From Bartonella harrusi (GTDB lineage: Bacteria > Pseudomonadota > Alphaproteobacteria > Rhizobiales > Rhizobiaceae): a DNA stretch of 64,000 nucleotides. Made by a program: the position numbers and the translations under genes. Numbering within the stretch: position 1 is the stretch's first letter; each line of letters starts with the position of its first letter. The stretch is taken from assembly GCF_024297065.1 (NCBI RefSeq), contig NZ_CP101114.1, positions 558,001 through 622,000 on the forward strand, given 5' to 3'. Below the pieces are notes generated by a model, which had not been told where the DNA came from, did no database searches, and worked only from the letters and a program-made list of their open reading frames with translations. Positions 45,267 through 54,689 of this stretch are shown here, piece after piece.

Positions 45267-47438
45267 TTAAGTTTCTGTTTGCAAATATCTTTTTAAAACT
45301 AACCAAGCTGCATATTCCTGTAAGACGACACCTAACAGTGGTCGCGTATAGGGAAACGTAATATGATCATCACTAAACCCGTCAATTCGTACAGTCATAG
45401 TCGCATGTCCAAGACTTTCTTTTTGGTTTTCTAATACTTCTAAAGAAGGCGATAAGCTAACCTTAACCTCAAGCTGTGGAAGATCTTTCGCATTTTTTTC
45501 CGTTGGTTGAAAATATTTTAAAAGCATCGGATCATTTGCTAGCCAATACACTTCCGTATGCATCGCTAATTGTTGGTAAGCAGTGGTAATTTCTGCACCA
45601 ACCAAGTAAGGACGAAAATGATCTTCAAATTCTTCGATTAAATGCTGTGCTAAGGGTGTTGATGAATTACCAATCAATTGCACAAGAACATAAGGACTTT
45701 TCCATAAAAAATGCCTCTCAAACGGTTCATTGGCAAAATGACTATCAACCCAATGCGCAATGGTACTCTCATCAATTCCAATCAAAGTCCACGCATATTG
45801 AGCACGCGATACAGTAGAATACCTCTGCTCACCGTGTTCTAAATAATGTTCTAACAGCGAAAGAGCCTGTGTGGGTGGACCAGGCAAGACCACAAGAGAA
45901 CTCCCACTACAGGAGAGATAAAAACCAGGCGCTGTCCCCGTAGGGTTATCAAGAACTTTTGCCGTCTCAGGAAACAATGCCTGACGGGCATTATTGGTAT
46001 CCGGCGCAATCCCTAACCGTTGCAATTGATTTTTTATTGTTTGCCATACCACTTCATGATGGACTAAGGGCTTTTGCACAGCTTGTGCAATCGCATCACG
46101 GGTTTTATCATCAGACGTTGGTCCTAATCCTCCACTGATAATGATGAGGTTTTCTTGTCCAAGACAAGCAATCACTGTCTCACTGATTTGCTGTAATTGA
46201 TCAGCACAAACAAAATGGCGTGTAACTTGGATGTTTCTCTTGTTCAGGCTTTGACTCAAATCCTGCAAATTTGTATTCAAATACTGTCCGGAAAGAAGTT
46301 CATCACCGACCGTAATAATCGCTGCTCGACAAATAGGGACAGGATTTACAAGAGAATTAACAACAGCTTCAGCCATTTGACGTGTGGTGGCTAAACCTCC
46401 TAAGTCATAGGTCACCGTTTTTCCAGCACGAATAACATGATCAACACTCTCCGACAATTGTTGCGCCGCCTCTTTAAAACCTAAATGATCCAAGAGTAAA
46501 GCTGTGGTATAGAGCATAGCAGAAGGATTTGCTTTATTCTGTCCAGCAATGCGCGGTGCACTGCCATGAACAGGTTCAAAATAAGCAATCTCACTTCCCA
46601 CATTTGCACTAGGAGCCAATCCCAATCCACCCATTACTCCAGCACCAAGATCAGAGAGAATATCACCAAACATATTTTCAGCAACAATCACACCAAACTG
46701 TTCTGGTTTTGTTGCAATCCATAAAGCAACCGCATCAACATTGTGAATATCTGCTTCAATCTCCGGATAATTTTGAGCAACTTTCTCAAAAATTTCTTGA
46801 GCAAATTGACCACTTTCTCGCATAACATTTGGCTTATCAGCAAAAGTAACCCGTTTAAAACCATGTTTGCGTGCATAAGAAAAAGCATATTCAAAGATCC
46901 GCTCTAAACCAAAGCGTGTCTGCAACCGTACTGTCCATGCAGCATCTTCAAGGCCATATCTTTCTAGATTGGGATGTTTTAACCACGTTTCTGTTTCAGG
47001 AGATATACCGCGAAAATCAAGTCCCCCCGCATAGAGACCCTCGCTATTCTCTCTGATAACACAAAAATGAAAAGGCTTTCTTGGACCAATAATGTATCTT
47101 ATAGGACGTATATTGGCAAACAAGTCTAACTTTTGGCGAAGTTGAATGACAGGTGAAACATAGGTCCGTTGCCTTTCTTTTAAATGTGGCGCAAGTTCCT
47201 TTAAAGCAGCTTCTTTCCCTTTACTGGTCACAGCACCAAGTAAAACAGCATCGCTTTCAGCAATTTTTTGCCAAGTCGCTTGAGGAACAGGATCCCCTTC
47301 TTGTTTCCAACATTCCCACCCAATATCTCCATAGGTTAATTCAATTGGTAATTTCAATTGCTCTAAAATCACCAGTGCACTATCACAAACTTCTGGTCCT
47401 ATTCCATCACCAGGTAATACAAGAACTTTCTTTTTCAT
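45267..47438 (-). CDS. Isocitrate/isopropylmalate dehydrogenase fused to a CinA-like domain
   Basis: The 723-aa protein has two parts. Residues 1-355 are a complete NAD-dependent beta-decarboxylating dehydrogenase (LPGDGIGPEV, ENSEGLYAGG, HNVDAVALW, AENMFGDILSDLGAGVMGG, EPVHGSAPRIAGQ). Residues about 365-620 are a MoCF/CinA N-terminal domain (ITVGDELLSGQYLNTN, ISGGLGPTSDD, NPTGTAPGFY, VLPGPP). The C-terminal CinA amidohydrolase is absent. The first part may make or use isocitrate, isopropylmalate or tartrate; the second resembles pyrophosphatases of nucleotide adducts. I found no frameshift that would create the fusion artificially. Confidence 0.85.
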   Translation of the reverse strand: MKKKVLVLPGDGIGPEVCDSALVILEQLKLPIELTYGDIGWECWKQEGDPVPQATWQKIAESDAVLLGAVTSKGKEAALKELAPHLKERQRTYVSPVIQLRQKLDLFANIRPIRYIIGPRKPFHFCVIRENSEGLYAGGLDFRGISPETETWLKHPNLERYGLEDAAWTVRLQTRFGLERIFEYAFSYARKHGFKRVTFADKPNVMRESGQFAQEIFEKVAQNYPEIEADIHNVDAVALWIATKPEQFGVIVAENMFGDILSDLGAGVMGGLGLAPSANVGSEIAYFEPVHGSAPRIAGQNKANPSAMLYTTALLLDHLGFKEAAQQLSESVDHVIRAGKTVTYDLGGLATTRQMAEAVVNSLVNPVPICRAAIITVGDELLSGQYLNTNLQDLSQSLNKRNIQVTRHFVCADQLQQISETVIACLGQENLIIISGGLGPTSDDKTRDAIAQAVQKPLVHHEVVWQTIKNQLQRLGIAPDTNNARQALFPETAKVLDNPTGTAPGFYLSCSGSSLVVLPGPPTQALSLLEHYLEHGEQRYSTVSRAQYAWTLIGIDESTIAHWVDSHFANEPFERHFLWKSPYVLVQLIGNSSTPLAQHLIEEFEDHFRPYLVGAEITTAYQQLAMHTEVYWLANDPMLLKYFQPTEKNAKDLPQLEVKVSLSPSLEVLENQKESLGHATMTVRIDGFSDDHITFPYTRPLLGVVLQEYAAWLVLKRYLQTET

Positions 47439-47644
47439 AATCCATCAATCCATTCAGAAAGAATTTTATTCGTCATAACAGGATTATCATCCCATAACCG
47501 CATACCTGCACCAGAGATAATCTTATACTCATGATTTATAGCATGGCTTCTCGTTTGGTTGCCTATAGTTGCAAGTTGCGACTTTTCACCTACTAAAGCT
47601 AAAAACTTGCCAGTATACTTGATAATTTCATCCCTAGCATCCAT
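47435..47644 (-). pseudogene. Alpha/beta-hydrolase C-terminal remnant
   Basis: The final 69 codons read like the end of an alpha/beta-hydrolase: YKIISGAGMRLWDDNPVMTN and LSEWIDG, where the catalytic His of the usual GAGH is replaced by Met. No catalytic serine motif is found upstream in frame. The stop overlaps the fusion gene's ATG by four bases. It is probably a truncated gene, though it could still be translated and couple to the next gene. Confidence 0.5.
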
Positions 47645-47994
47645 TTTTAAGAAGGTCCTTTGAGAGCCTTTGAAAAAATGAAAATCCTTTGAAAATGAGG
47701 TCATTTTTACAAAATATGATGCAAATGATACAAAATTTGTTGGTCTCTGCATGCATATCTTACAGATTTTAGATATCAAATAAGGGGATTGCTGGAAGAG
47801 ATGTATCATCTTAAATTGTGATTCTGGGCAGAGCAAGGTAAGAATCATAAAAGCGGTTCTAAACACCTCTTAAAGCTTCTCTGAGAACCGCTTAAAAGCT
47901 CTGTGAAAAAAATGAATTGCTGCAAAACCCAGTGTCAAATTATGCAAAACCTAGTGGCAAGCTACAACAAGCTACAGTTTTGATAAAAATAATA
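47645..47994. other. Region between hydrolase remnant and tRNA-Asn with repeats
   Basis: This 350-base stretch holds a perfect 10-base inverted repeat (AAGCGGTTCT at 47851-47860 with AGAACCGCTT at 47884-47893) and an imperfect direct repeat of 18 bases (TGCAAAACCCAGTGTCAA at 47921 and TGCAAAACCTAGTGGCAA at 47943). No gene is seen. The repeats might be remains of an insertion next to the tRNA. Confidence 0.5.
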
Positions 47995-48070
47995 TGGCTC
48001 CCCGGGCCGGATTCGAACCAGCGACCAACCGGTTAACAGCCGGTTGCTCTACCGCTGAGCTACCGAGGAA
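47995..48070 (-). tRNA. tRNA-Asn (GTT)
   Basis: The 76-base gene forms a standard cloverleaf with acceptor TTCCTCGG-type stem, anticodon GTT in CTGTTAA, TTCGAATC T loop and an encoded CCA end. Confidence 0.95.
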
Positions 48071-48254
48071 CAGTGCATCATTGCTCATCTGTAAAGGCTA
48101 TAGCAAAGCAATACTGATTTGCAAAGGATAAAATTATTTTTTTTAAAAAAAATGTTATAAATTGCAGAAAAAGAGGAAAAAACAACAGAGAAAATTTCTA
48201 CACCTTGACGGATGCATTGCCTTCCCTTATTGACATGAATGTGTTTATCGATGA

Positions 48255-48328
48255 GGCCTCGTGGCGGAATGGTTACGCAGAGGACTGCAAATCCTTGTAT
48301 CCCGGTTCGATTCCGGGCGAGGCCTCCA
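48255..48328 (+). tRNA. tRNA-Cys (GCA)
   Basis: The 74-base gene has acceptor stem GGCCTCG/CGAGGCC, anticodon GCA in CTGCAAA, TTCGATTC T loop and encoded CCA. Confidence 0.95.
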
Positions 48329-48553
48329 GATGATATAAAACCAGATGATATAAAATAAGACGGACTTTAGAGGTAATATAGGCAAGTAAACTGCTTTCCT
48401 TCATGGCAAAACGCTTTTACATAAAATATGCAATTAGAATCAAATTGTTGACTGTCGTGTATTTTTTTGTAACACCCATAGTAGAGGATTTTATAGGTTC
48501 TCATTATTACCGTTTTGTTGTGTTCTTGTCGTGTGTAGGAGAAAAGGGGTGTT

Positions 48554-49228
48554 ATGGTTGCAGATTTTGCAGAACTTCGTCGCAAAATGGTTGACAATCA
48601 AATTCGTACAGTCGATGTAACAGATTTATCAGTTCTTGAAGCATTTTTAATGGTACCACGTGAAGATTTTGTACCAGAAGAAATGAAAGCTTTAAGTTAT
48701 CTTGATACTGATATTATCGTATCTTTAGCGCGAAATGAGTTCCCTCCACGCTATTCTATGGGACCTGCTTCGTTAGCTAAATTGCTTCAACTTGCAGCTG
48801 TAAAGTCATCGGATATTGTTTTAGATATTGGTGCAAATAGTGGTTATTGTGCAGCATTGCTTGCAAAACTTGCAGGATCTGTTGTGGCATTAGAAAGTGA
48901 TGAAATTCTTTCAGAACGTGCTTCTAAGACTTTAAAACGAAATCAGTGTGACAACGTGATCGTGGTTTATGGGTCTTTGGAGCAGGGATATGCTGTTGGG
49001 GGGCCTTATGACCTGATTTTTATTGAAGGTTCTGTTGATTTTATTCCAGAGGATCTCTTTGAGCAAATGAAAGACGGTGGCCGTCTCGTTGCCGTTGAAG
49101 GACACGGTAATTCTGGTGTAGCGCGAATCTATGTAAAAGAAGATGGTGTGATTGCGGGGCGTCGTGCTTTTAACCTTGCTGTAAAAAGTCTTTCTAGTTT
49201 TTTAAAAACGCCTGATTTTGTATTTTAG
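48554..49228 (+). CDS. Protein-L-isoaspartate O-methyltransferase family protein
   Basis: The 224-aa protein shows the PCMT pattern: MVDNQIRTVDVTD, then FVPEEMKALSYLD, and the SAM-binding VLDIGANSGYCAALLA. It may repair isoaspartyl damage, but rhizobial members next to tolC are divergent and this activity is inferred. It precedes the TolC-type gene by 70 bases on the same strand. Confidence 0.82.
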   Translation: MVADFAELRRKMVDNQIRTVDVTDLSVLEAFLMVPREDFVPEEMKALSYLDTDIIVSLARNEFPPRYSMGPASLAKLLQLAAVKSSDIVLDIGANSGYCAALLAKLAGSVVALESDEILSERASKTLKRNQCDNVIVVYGSLEQGYAVGGPYDLIFIEGSVDFIPEDLFEQMKDGGRLVAVEGHGNSGVARIYVKEDGVIAGRRAFNLAVKSLSSFLKTPDFVF

Positions 49229-49298
49229 CGTTTGTTTTGTTTGTAAAGATGAGTTTATGATTAATTTGGGGTTTGTTATTGTGTATAGTGTATTCAAA

Positions 49299-50582
49299 AT
49301 GAACAAAAAAATTCAGGCATTCTTGTTGCTGGGGGTTAGTAGTTTTATATCAGGATCTGTTTGTGCTGAAACATTGATGGATGCTTTTGCTAAAGCTTAT
49401 ATGAATAATGCTAAGCTGAATAGTGAACGTGCCGCTGTGCGTATATCGAGTGATGATGTGGTTATTGCACGGTCTGGCTTATTGCCACAAATTGAAGGGG
49501 TTGGAAGTTATGGGCGAAGTAAATCCATGGCGGGTCCTTATACCACTTCTGGATCTATCGGAATAAGATTAAATCAAAGATTATTCGATGGTTTTATCAC
49601 GCAAAATATGTTTTCTTCAGCTCAGGTTAAGCTGCGAGCACAGTATGAATATCTTCGTAATATTGAGCAAAATACGTTTCTTGATACTGTAACCGCTTAT
49701 GCTAATGTATATCAAGCACGTCGTATCGCTGATCTTCGTAGAGAAAATTTGGCAGCCCTTGAAGAACAAGTTCGTTCGAATAAAGCAAAATTTGATGTGG
49801 GAGAGGGAGGGCGTGTTGATCTTTTTCAAGCGCAAGCTGCACGTTCTGTTGCTGTTTCAGAATTGAGCCTTGCACGTGCTGATGTAAAATCAGCAGAGGC
49901 AGTTTATCGGCAAGTTATTGGTTCTGATCCTGAAAAATTAAAACGTCCACCAGTAGCAAAAGATTTACCAGTTAATCTTGATGTCGCTTATCAACTGAGC
50001 GTTGCTCTGCATCCAGCAATTCTTTATGCAAAATATTTGGTTGATGCTGGACTTTATAATGTAAAAGCTAAAGAAGGAGTATTGCTTCCTAAAGTGGATT
50101 TTTCTGCAACAGCGTCTTATAATCGGATTTACAGTGGTGCTGGAGAGGATGGCGTTTCTAAATCAATAGGGGTATCCGTGAGTGTGCCAATTTTTGAAGG
50201 TGGGCGTACGTCTGCTCAGATTCGTCAATCTAAGGAACAGCTTGGGCAGGCTCATCTACAGCTTGATTTAGCTTATAGCCATACAAGGCAGCAACTTACC
50301 TCTGCGTGGTTTCTCTTAGAGGGAGCGCGCGCATCGTTAGTTGCTTATCGTGAGAGTGTTCGTGCCGCTGAAATTGCTCTTAAGGGGCGAGTTCAAGAAA
50401 ATCGTGTGGGGCAGGCGACAACACTGGATGTTTTGAATTCTCGTACTCAGTTGATTAATGCTCAAATTGCACTTGCAACTGCAGAACGTAACGCTGTTGT
50501 TGCTAGCTATAGTGTTCAGTCTTCTATTGGTAAGTTGACGGCAGATTATCTAGGTTTGAAAAAAAATAAACCTCTTCGATAA
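49299..50582 (+). CDS. tolC: TolC-family outer membrane channel
   Basis: The 427-aa protein has a signal peptide (MNKKIQAFLLLGVSSFISG..., cleaved near VCA) and the repeated helical domain architecture of TolC, with the two halves beginning at ETLMDAFAKAYMNN and AYQLSVALHPAI. It forms the trimeric exit duct for type I secretion and efflux. I chose the ATG at 49299 because the signal peptide starts there. Confidence 0.9.
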   Translation: MNKKIQAFLLLGVSSFISGSVCAETLMDAFAKAYMNNAKLNSERAAVRISSDDVVIARSGLLPQIEGVGSYGRSKSMAGPYTTSGSIGIRLNQRLFDGFITQNMFSSAQVKLRAQYEYLRNIEQNTFLDTVTAYANVYQARRIADLRRENLAALEEQVRSNKAKFDVGEGGRVDLFQAQAARSVAVSELSLARADVKSAEAVYRQVIGSDPEKLKRPPVAKDLPVNLDVAYQLSVALHPAILYAKYLVDAGLYNVKAKEGVLLPKVDFSATASYNRIYSGAGEDGVSKSIGVSVSVPIFEGGRTSAQIRQSKEQLGQAHLQLDLAYSHTRQQLTSAWFLLEGARASLVAYRESVRAAEIALKGRVQENRVGQATTLDVLNSRTQLINAQIALATAERNAVVASYSVQSSIGKLTADYLGLKKNKPLR

Positions 50583-50832
50583 CACATAAAAGTCACTTTT
50601 GAATCTACGAAGGCTTTTCATTCTATAAAAGATCAATATATCAATAGTTGCGCCTATTAGAAAAGAGGGTGGTTCGATCTCGTTCTTTAAGTAGAAAAAA
50701 TTGTGTGTAGCATCTTACTCGGAATAACCACATTTGAAAATATTAAGACGAGATATGTTGATCTTATGATTCTTTTGCTTACACTAAGAATATGATTCTG
50801 TTTGTCGTTGCATCTTTGAGAGGTTTTTAAGT

Positions 50833-51399
50833 ATGGTACAGAGTTCAAGCGTGTTACGTGAACCAAGTATGGATGAGATTTTGACATCTATTCGTGAAAT
50901 AATCGAAGAAAATGCCATTCAATCTGATCACTTTTTAAATGAAGGTGTTGCAATGAATGCTCCTGCAAATCATTTAGAAGGAGGATCGCAAGGTGTTTAT
51001 GATACAACTTTATCGGTTGATGATGCAATGAAGGCTTTAGCTGATCGTATTGGGCTTTCTTCTGAGAACAAAGATTGTTCGTTAACACAAGAGCAAGAAA
51101 AGAGAGAGGCAGAAAATAATACGATTGGTGTAGATATGCAAAATGTGAAGCTTTCTTCTGAAGAACAGGACTCTATTCATAAAACAAAAGAATATCGTGA
51201 TGAGGATTCTCTATCACAGATGAAAAATATGGCTTCTGGGCGTTTGGAATTATCTGAATATTGTATTTCTTCTGCCGAGAAGATTGCAAAGGATGTGCTC
51301 CGTCCAGCTATAGCAGAATGGTTACAGAGTCAGTTGCCTGTTTTGCTGGAGAATATTTTGCGTGAAGAGATTGTTAAAACAATTAAGAAATCATCTTAA
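50833..51399 (+). CDS. PopZ-like DUF2497 protein
   Basis: The 188-aa acidic protein begins SVLREPSMDEILTSIREIIEE, has a low-complexity acidic middle and ends with the conserved helix region KIAKDVLRPAIAEWLQSQ and LLENILREEIVKTI. This DUF2497 layout belongs to the PopZ family of cell-pole organising proteins in alphaproteobacteria. Its place before valS matches other Rhizobiales. Confidence 0.85.
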   Translation: MVQSSSVLREPSMDEILTSIREIIEENAIQSDHFLNEGVAMNAPANHLEGGSQGVYDTTLSVDDAMKALADRIGLSSENKDCSLTQEQEKREAENNTIGVDMQNVKLSSEEQDSIHKTKEYRDEDSLSQMKNMASGRLELSEYCISSAEKIAKDVLRPAIAEWLQSQLPVLLENILREEIVKTIKKSS

Positions 51400-51554
51400 C
51401 GTGTTATTTTTTATTATTTTTATTTTTTCTCTTTATTTTTAAGTATTTTGTTTGCAATTTTGTAGACTTAATATCAATCAATGAGGTTTGCAGGTAGTAT
51501 GATCAAATTTTAGATCAGGTACAGTGTTTTCCAGCGGCGTTATGAGTAGGTGAA

Positions 51555-54278
51555 ATGTTAGAAAAAAACTATGATGCTGCTTCTATAGAGCAACGGGTTG
51601 CAAAGAGGTGGAAGGCTCGTGGTGCTTTTGAAGCAGGAGTAGGTTCAAAAAGTGATGCTGAACCCTTTTGTGTTATGCTTCCGCCTCCTAATGTTACCGG
51701 CTCACTTCATATGGGACATGCGCTGAATACAACAATTCAAGACATTATGGTTCGGTTTCAGCGGATGCGGGGCAAAAATGTCTTATGGCAGCCGGGTATG
51801 GATCATGCAGGAATTGCTACGCAGATGGTTGTAGAGCGTCAACTTGCAGAGTGTCAAGAGTCAACGCGTCAAGAAATGGGAAGGGAAAAATTTATTGAGC
51901 GTATTTGGGAATGGCGTCACAAAGCTGGTGGAGTTATCGCAAACCAGCTGCGTCGATTGGGTGTTTCATGTGATTGGTCACGTGAGCGATTTACAATGGA
52001 TGAGGGGTTATCCCAGGCTGTTCGTGAAGTTTTTGTTACACTTTATAAGCAAGGGTTGATATATAAAGATAAGCGCCTGGTTAATTGGGATCCTAAATTA
52101 TTAACAGCTATCTCCGATCTTGAAGTGGAGCAAAAAGAAGTTAAAGGTCATTTATGGCATTTTAGATATCCGCTTGAAGGTAAGGTTTTTGATCCGAATG
52201 ATGCTACAACTTTTATCACAGTAGCGACAACGCGGCCAGAAACAATGCTTGGTGATACAGGCATTGCCGTTAATCCTGAAGATGATCGTTATAAAAGTCT
52301 TATAGGACAAAATGCTATCTTGCCGCTGGTTGGTCGTAGGTTATTAATTGTTGGTGATCCTTATGCAGATCCTGAAGCAGGAAGTGGTGCTGTAAAAATT
52401 ACACCAGCACATGATTTTAATGATTTTGAAGTAGGGCAGCGCAACAATCTACGTTTGATTAATATTTTTACGAAAAAAGCTGAGATTCTTCTGCGTGAAA
52501 ATGAAGCGTTTTTTGATGGTTTGGTTTTATCCGATGAATTAAAAATATTAGTGGAAAATTTAGATCAATCTGATCGTTTTTTTGCACGCAGTCAGATTGT
52601 TTCTCTGATGGAAGAGAGAGGTTATCTAGCCGCTGTTGATAATCATTCTCACACTGTTCCTCATGGAGATCGTAGTGGAGTGCCTATTGAACCATTCTTG
52701 ACAGATCAATGGTATGTTCATGCGGCAGAATTAGCTAAGCCAGCGATAGAGGCTGTTCAGCAAGGAAAAACGCAATTTGTTCCCGATAGTTGGAAGAAAA
52801 CCTATTTTAATTGGATGCAAAATATTCAACCTTGGTGTATTTCGCGCCAATTATGGTGGGGACATCAGATACCCGCTTGGTATGGCCCTGATGGAGCGGT
52901 TTTTGTTGAAAAAAGTGAAAAAGAAGCTTTGGCTTCAGCCTTCTCTCATTACGGTGAAGTGGTTGCATTAAAGCGTGATGAAGATGTTTTAGATACATGG
53001 TTTTCATCTGCTCTTTGGCCTTTTTCAACACTGGGGTGGCCAAACAAAACAATTGAATTGGCTACCTTTTATCCAACATCGTTATCAGTTACAGGATTTG
53101 ATATTATCTTTTTTTGGGTTGCGCGTATGATGATGATGGGACTTCACTTTATGGGTGAGGTTCCTTTTCCAACGGTTTATGTGCATGCTTTGGTCCGAGA
53201 TCAGAAGGGAGCAAAGATGTCAAAATCGAAGGGAAATATTATTGATCCATTAGAGCTTATTGACCAATATAGTGCAGATTCACTCCGTTTTACTTTGGCA
53301 ATTATGGCGGCACAGGGGCGTGATGTAAAGCTTGATCCTTCCCGTATTGCTGGTTATCGTAATTTTGCTACGAAATTATGGAATGCTACACGATTTGCAA
53401 AGATAAACGGTGTTAAGCACGACCCGGCTTTTAAGCCAGAAAAGGCAAAACTTGCGCTTAATCGTTGGATTTTAACAGAGCTCTCTAAAACCATTTCAGC
53501 AGTTACTACTGGTATTGAAAATTATAAGTTTAATGAGTCTGCTAGCGCTCTTTATCGTTTCATTTGGAATACATTTTGTGATTGGTATTTGGAGCTTCTT
53601 AAGCCTCTATTTCAAGGTTCGAATGAAGAGGCTAAAAGTGAGGCTCAAGCCTGTACTGCATGGGTTTTAGATGAAGTTTATAAGATCTTGCATCCTTTTA
53701 TGCCTCATATGACAGAGGAGCTATGGTCTCTTACAGAAACGCCAAACATGAAGCGTACAGATATGTTAGCGTTGGTGCAATGGCCAGAGGCGATATTTGT
53801 AGATGAAGAGGCCGCTGCTGATATTAATTGGCTTATTGATGTTGTTAGTGGAATTCGCTCTGTACGTTTTGAAATGAATATTCCCGCAAGCACATTAGCG
53901 CCTCTTGTTATTGTAGAAGGGGGAAAAGTAACGCAAGAGCGTGTGCAGCGCTATGATGCTCTTCTTAAAAAATTAGCGCGTATTGAAACCATTCGTTTCT
54001 CTGATGAAGTTCCAGCTGTATCAGCACAAATGATTTTGGAAGAAGCTGTTTTTTGTTTGCCATTGGGGCAGTTGATTGATTTAGAAGCTGAACGTGCTCG
54101 TTTGATGAAGGATATTAGTAAAATTGAAAAGGATATTGAAAAAATAGCGATTAAATTAAACAATCCTAAATTTATAGCAAATGCAAAACCAGAGATTGTT
54201 GAGATTGAACGCAACAGGATTGTGGAATTGCATGCTGCACAGAAAAAAGTCTCTGCTGCTTTAGAACGTTTGATGTAA
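51555..54278 (+). CDS. valS: Valyl-tRNA synthetase
   Basis: The 907-aa class I synthetase charges tRNA-Val and edits misactivated threonine. The HIGH region is PPPNVTGSLHMGHAL and the KMSKS loop is AKMSKSKGN. The C-terminal coiled-coil (DLEAERARLMKDISKIEKDI) is present. Full length for the family. Confidence 0.97.
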   Translation: MLEKNYDAASIEQRVAKRWKARGAFEAGVGSKSDAEPFCVMLPPPNVTGSLHMGHALNTTIQDIMVRFQRMRGKNVLWQPGMDHAGIATQMVVERQLAECQESTRQEMGREKFIERIWEWRHKAGGVIANQLRRLGVSCDWSRERFTMDEGLSQAVREVFVTLYKQGLIYKDKRLVNWDPKLLTAISDLEVEQKEVKGHLWHFRYPLEGKVFDPNDATTFITVATTRPETMLGDTGIAVNPEDDRYKSLIGQNAILPLVGRRLLIVGDPYADPEAGSGAVKITPAHDFNDFEVGQRNNLRLINIFTKKAEILLRENEAFFDGLVLSDELKILVENLDQSDRFFARSQIVSLMEERGYLAAVDNHSHTVPHGDRSGVPIEPFLTDQWYVHAAELAKPAIEAVQQGKTQFVPDSWKKTYFNWMQNIQPWCISRQLWWGHQIPAWYGPDGAVFVEKSEKEALASAFSHYGEVVALKRDEDVLDTWFSSALWPFSTLGWPNKTIELATFYPTSLSVTGFDIIFFWVARMMMMGLHFMGEVPFPTVYVHALVRDQKGAKMSKSKGNIIDPLELIDQYSADSLRFTLAIMAAQGRDVKLDPSRIAGYRNFATKLWNATRFAKINGVKHDPAFKPEKAKLALNRWILTELSKTISAVTTGIENYKFNESASALYRFIWNTFCDWYLELLKPLFQGSNEEAKSEAQACTAWVLDEVYKILHPFMPHMTEELWSLTETPNMKRTDMLALVQWPEAIFVDEEAAADINWLIDVVSGIRSVRFEMNIPASTLAPLVIVEGGKVTQERVQRYDALLKKLARIETIRFSDEVPAVSAQMILEEAVFCLPLGQLIDLEAERARLMKDISKIEKDIEKIAIKLNNPKFIANAKPEIVEIERNRIVELHAAQKKVSAALERLM

Positions 54279-54689
54279 TTAAATCTTTTATTCTCATGAA
54301 TGTTGTAATGAAACATCAAAAGATTTTTTCATTTTTATGTTGATTAAATAATGCGTTAGTACTGTTTTTTTTATTTATGTATCTTGAAAGCTTCTTATTA
54401 ATCGCATGTTTAAACGTTTTTAAATATTATATTCATTTTTATCCTACTGTTAGCAGATCTGTTTCCATAGTGAGGGGTTTTTTTGTTGCATAATAATAAT
54501 ATTAAAGTAAAAGAATATATAATATTAAGCGATCTATTACAAAGTGTAGAATGATAATTTGTTTTTAAAAATCAATTTATTGTAGATGAAAAGAAAAGAT
54601 TCTTTTGATTCAATATTTTTTGCAATTTTTATTTATCTTTTTGTTAGAATTTTGATATGCGGAATATTTTTTTATTAAAAAGGTTTTGA
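54279..54689. other. Intergenic after valS
   Basis: This 410-base AT-rich stretch shows no gene. It precedes the decayed Sel1-type gene. Confidence 0.5.
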
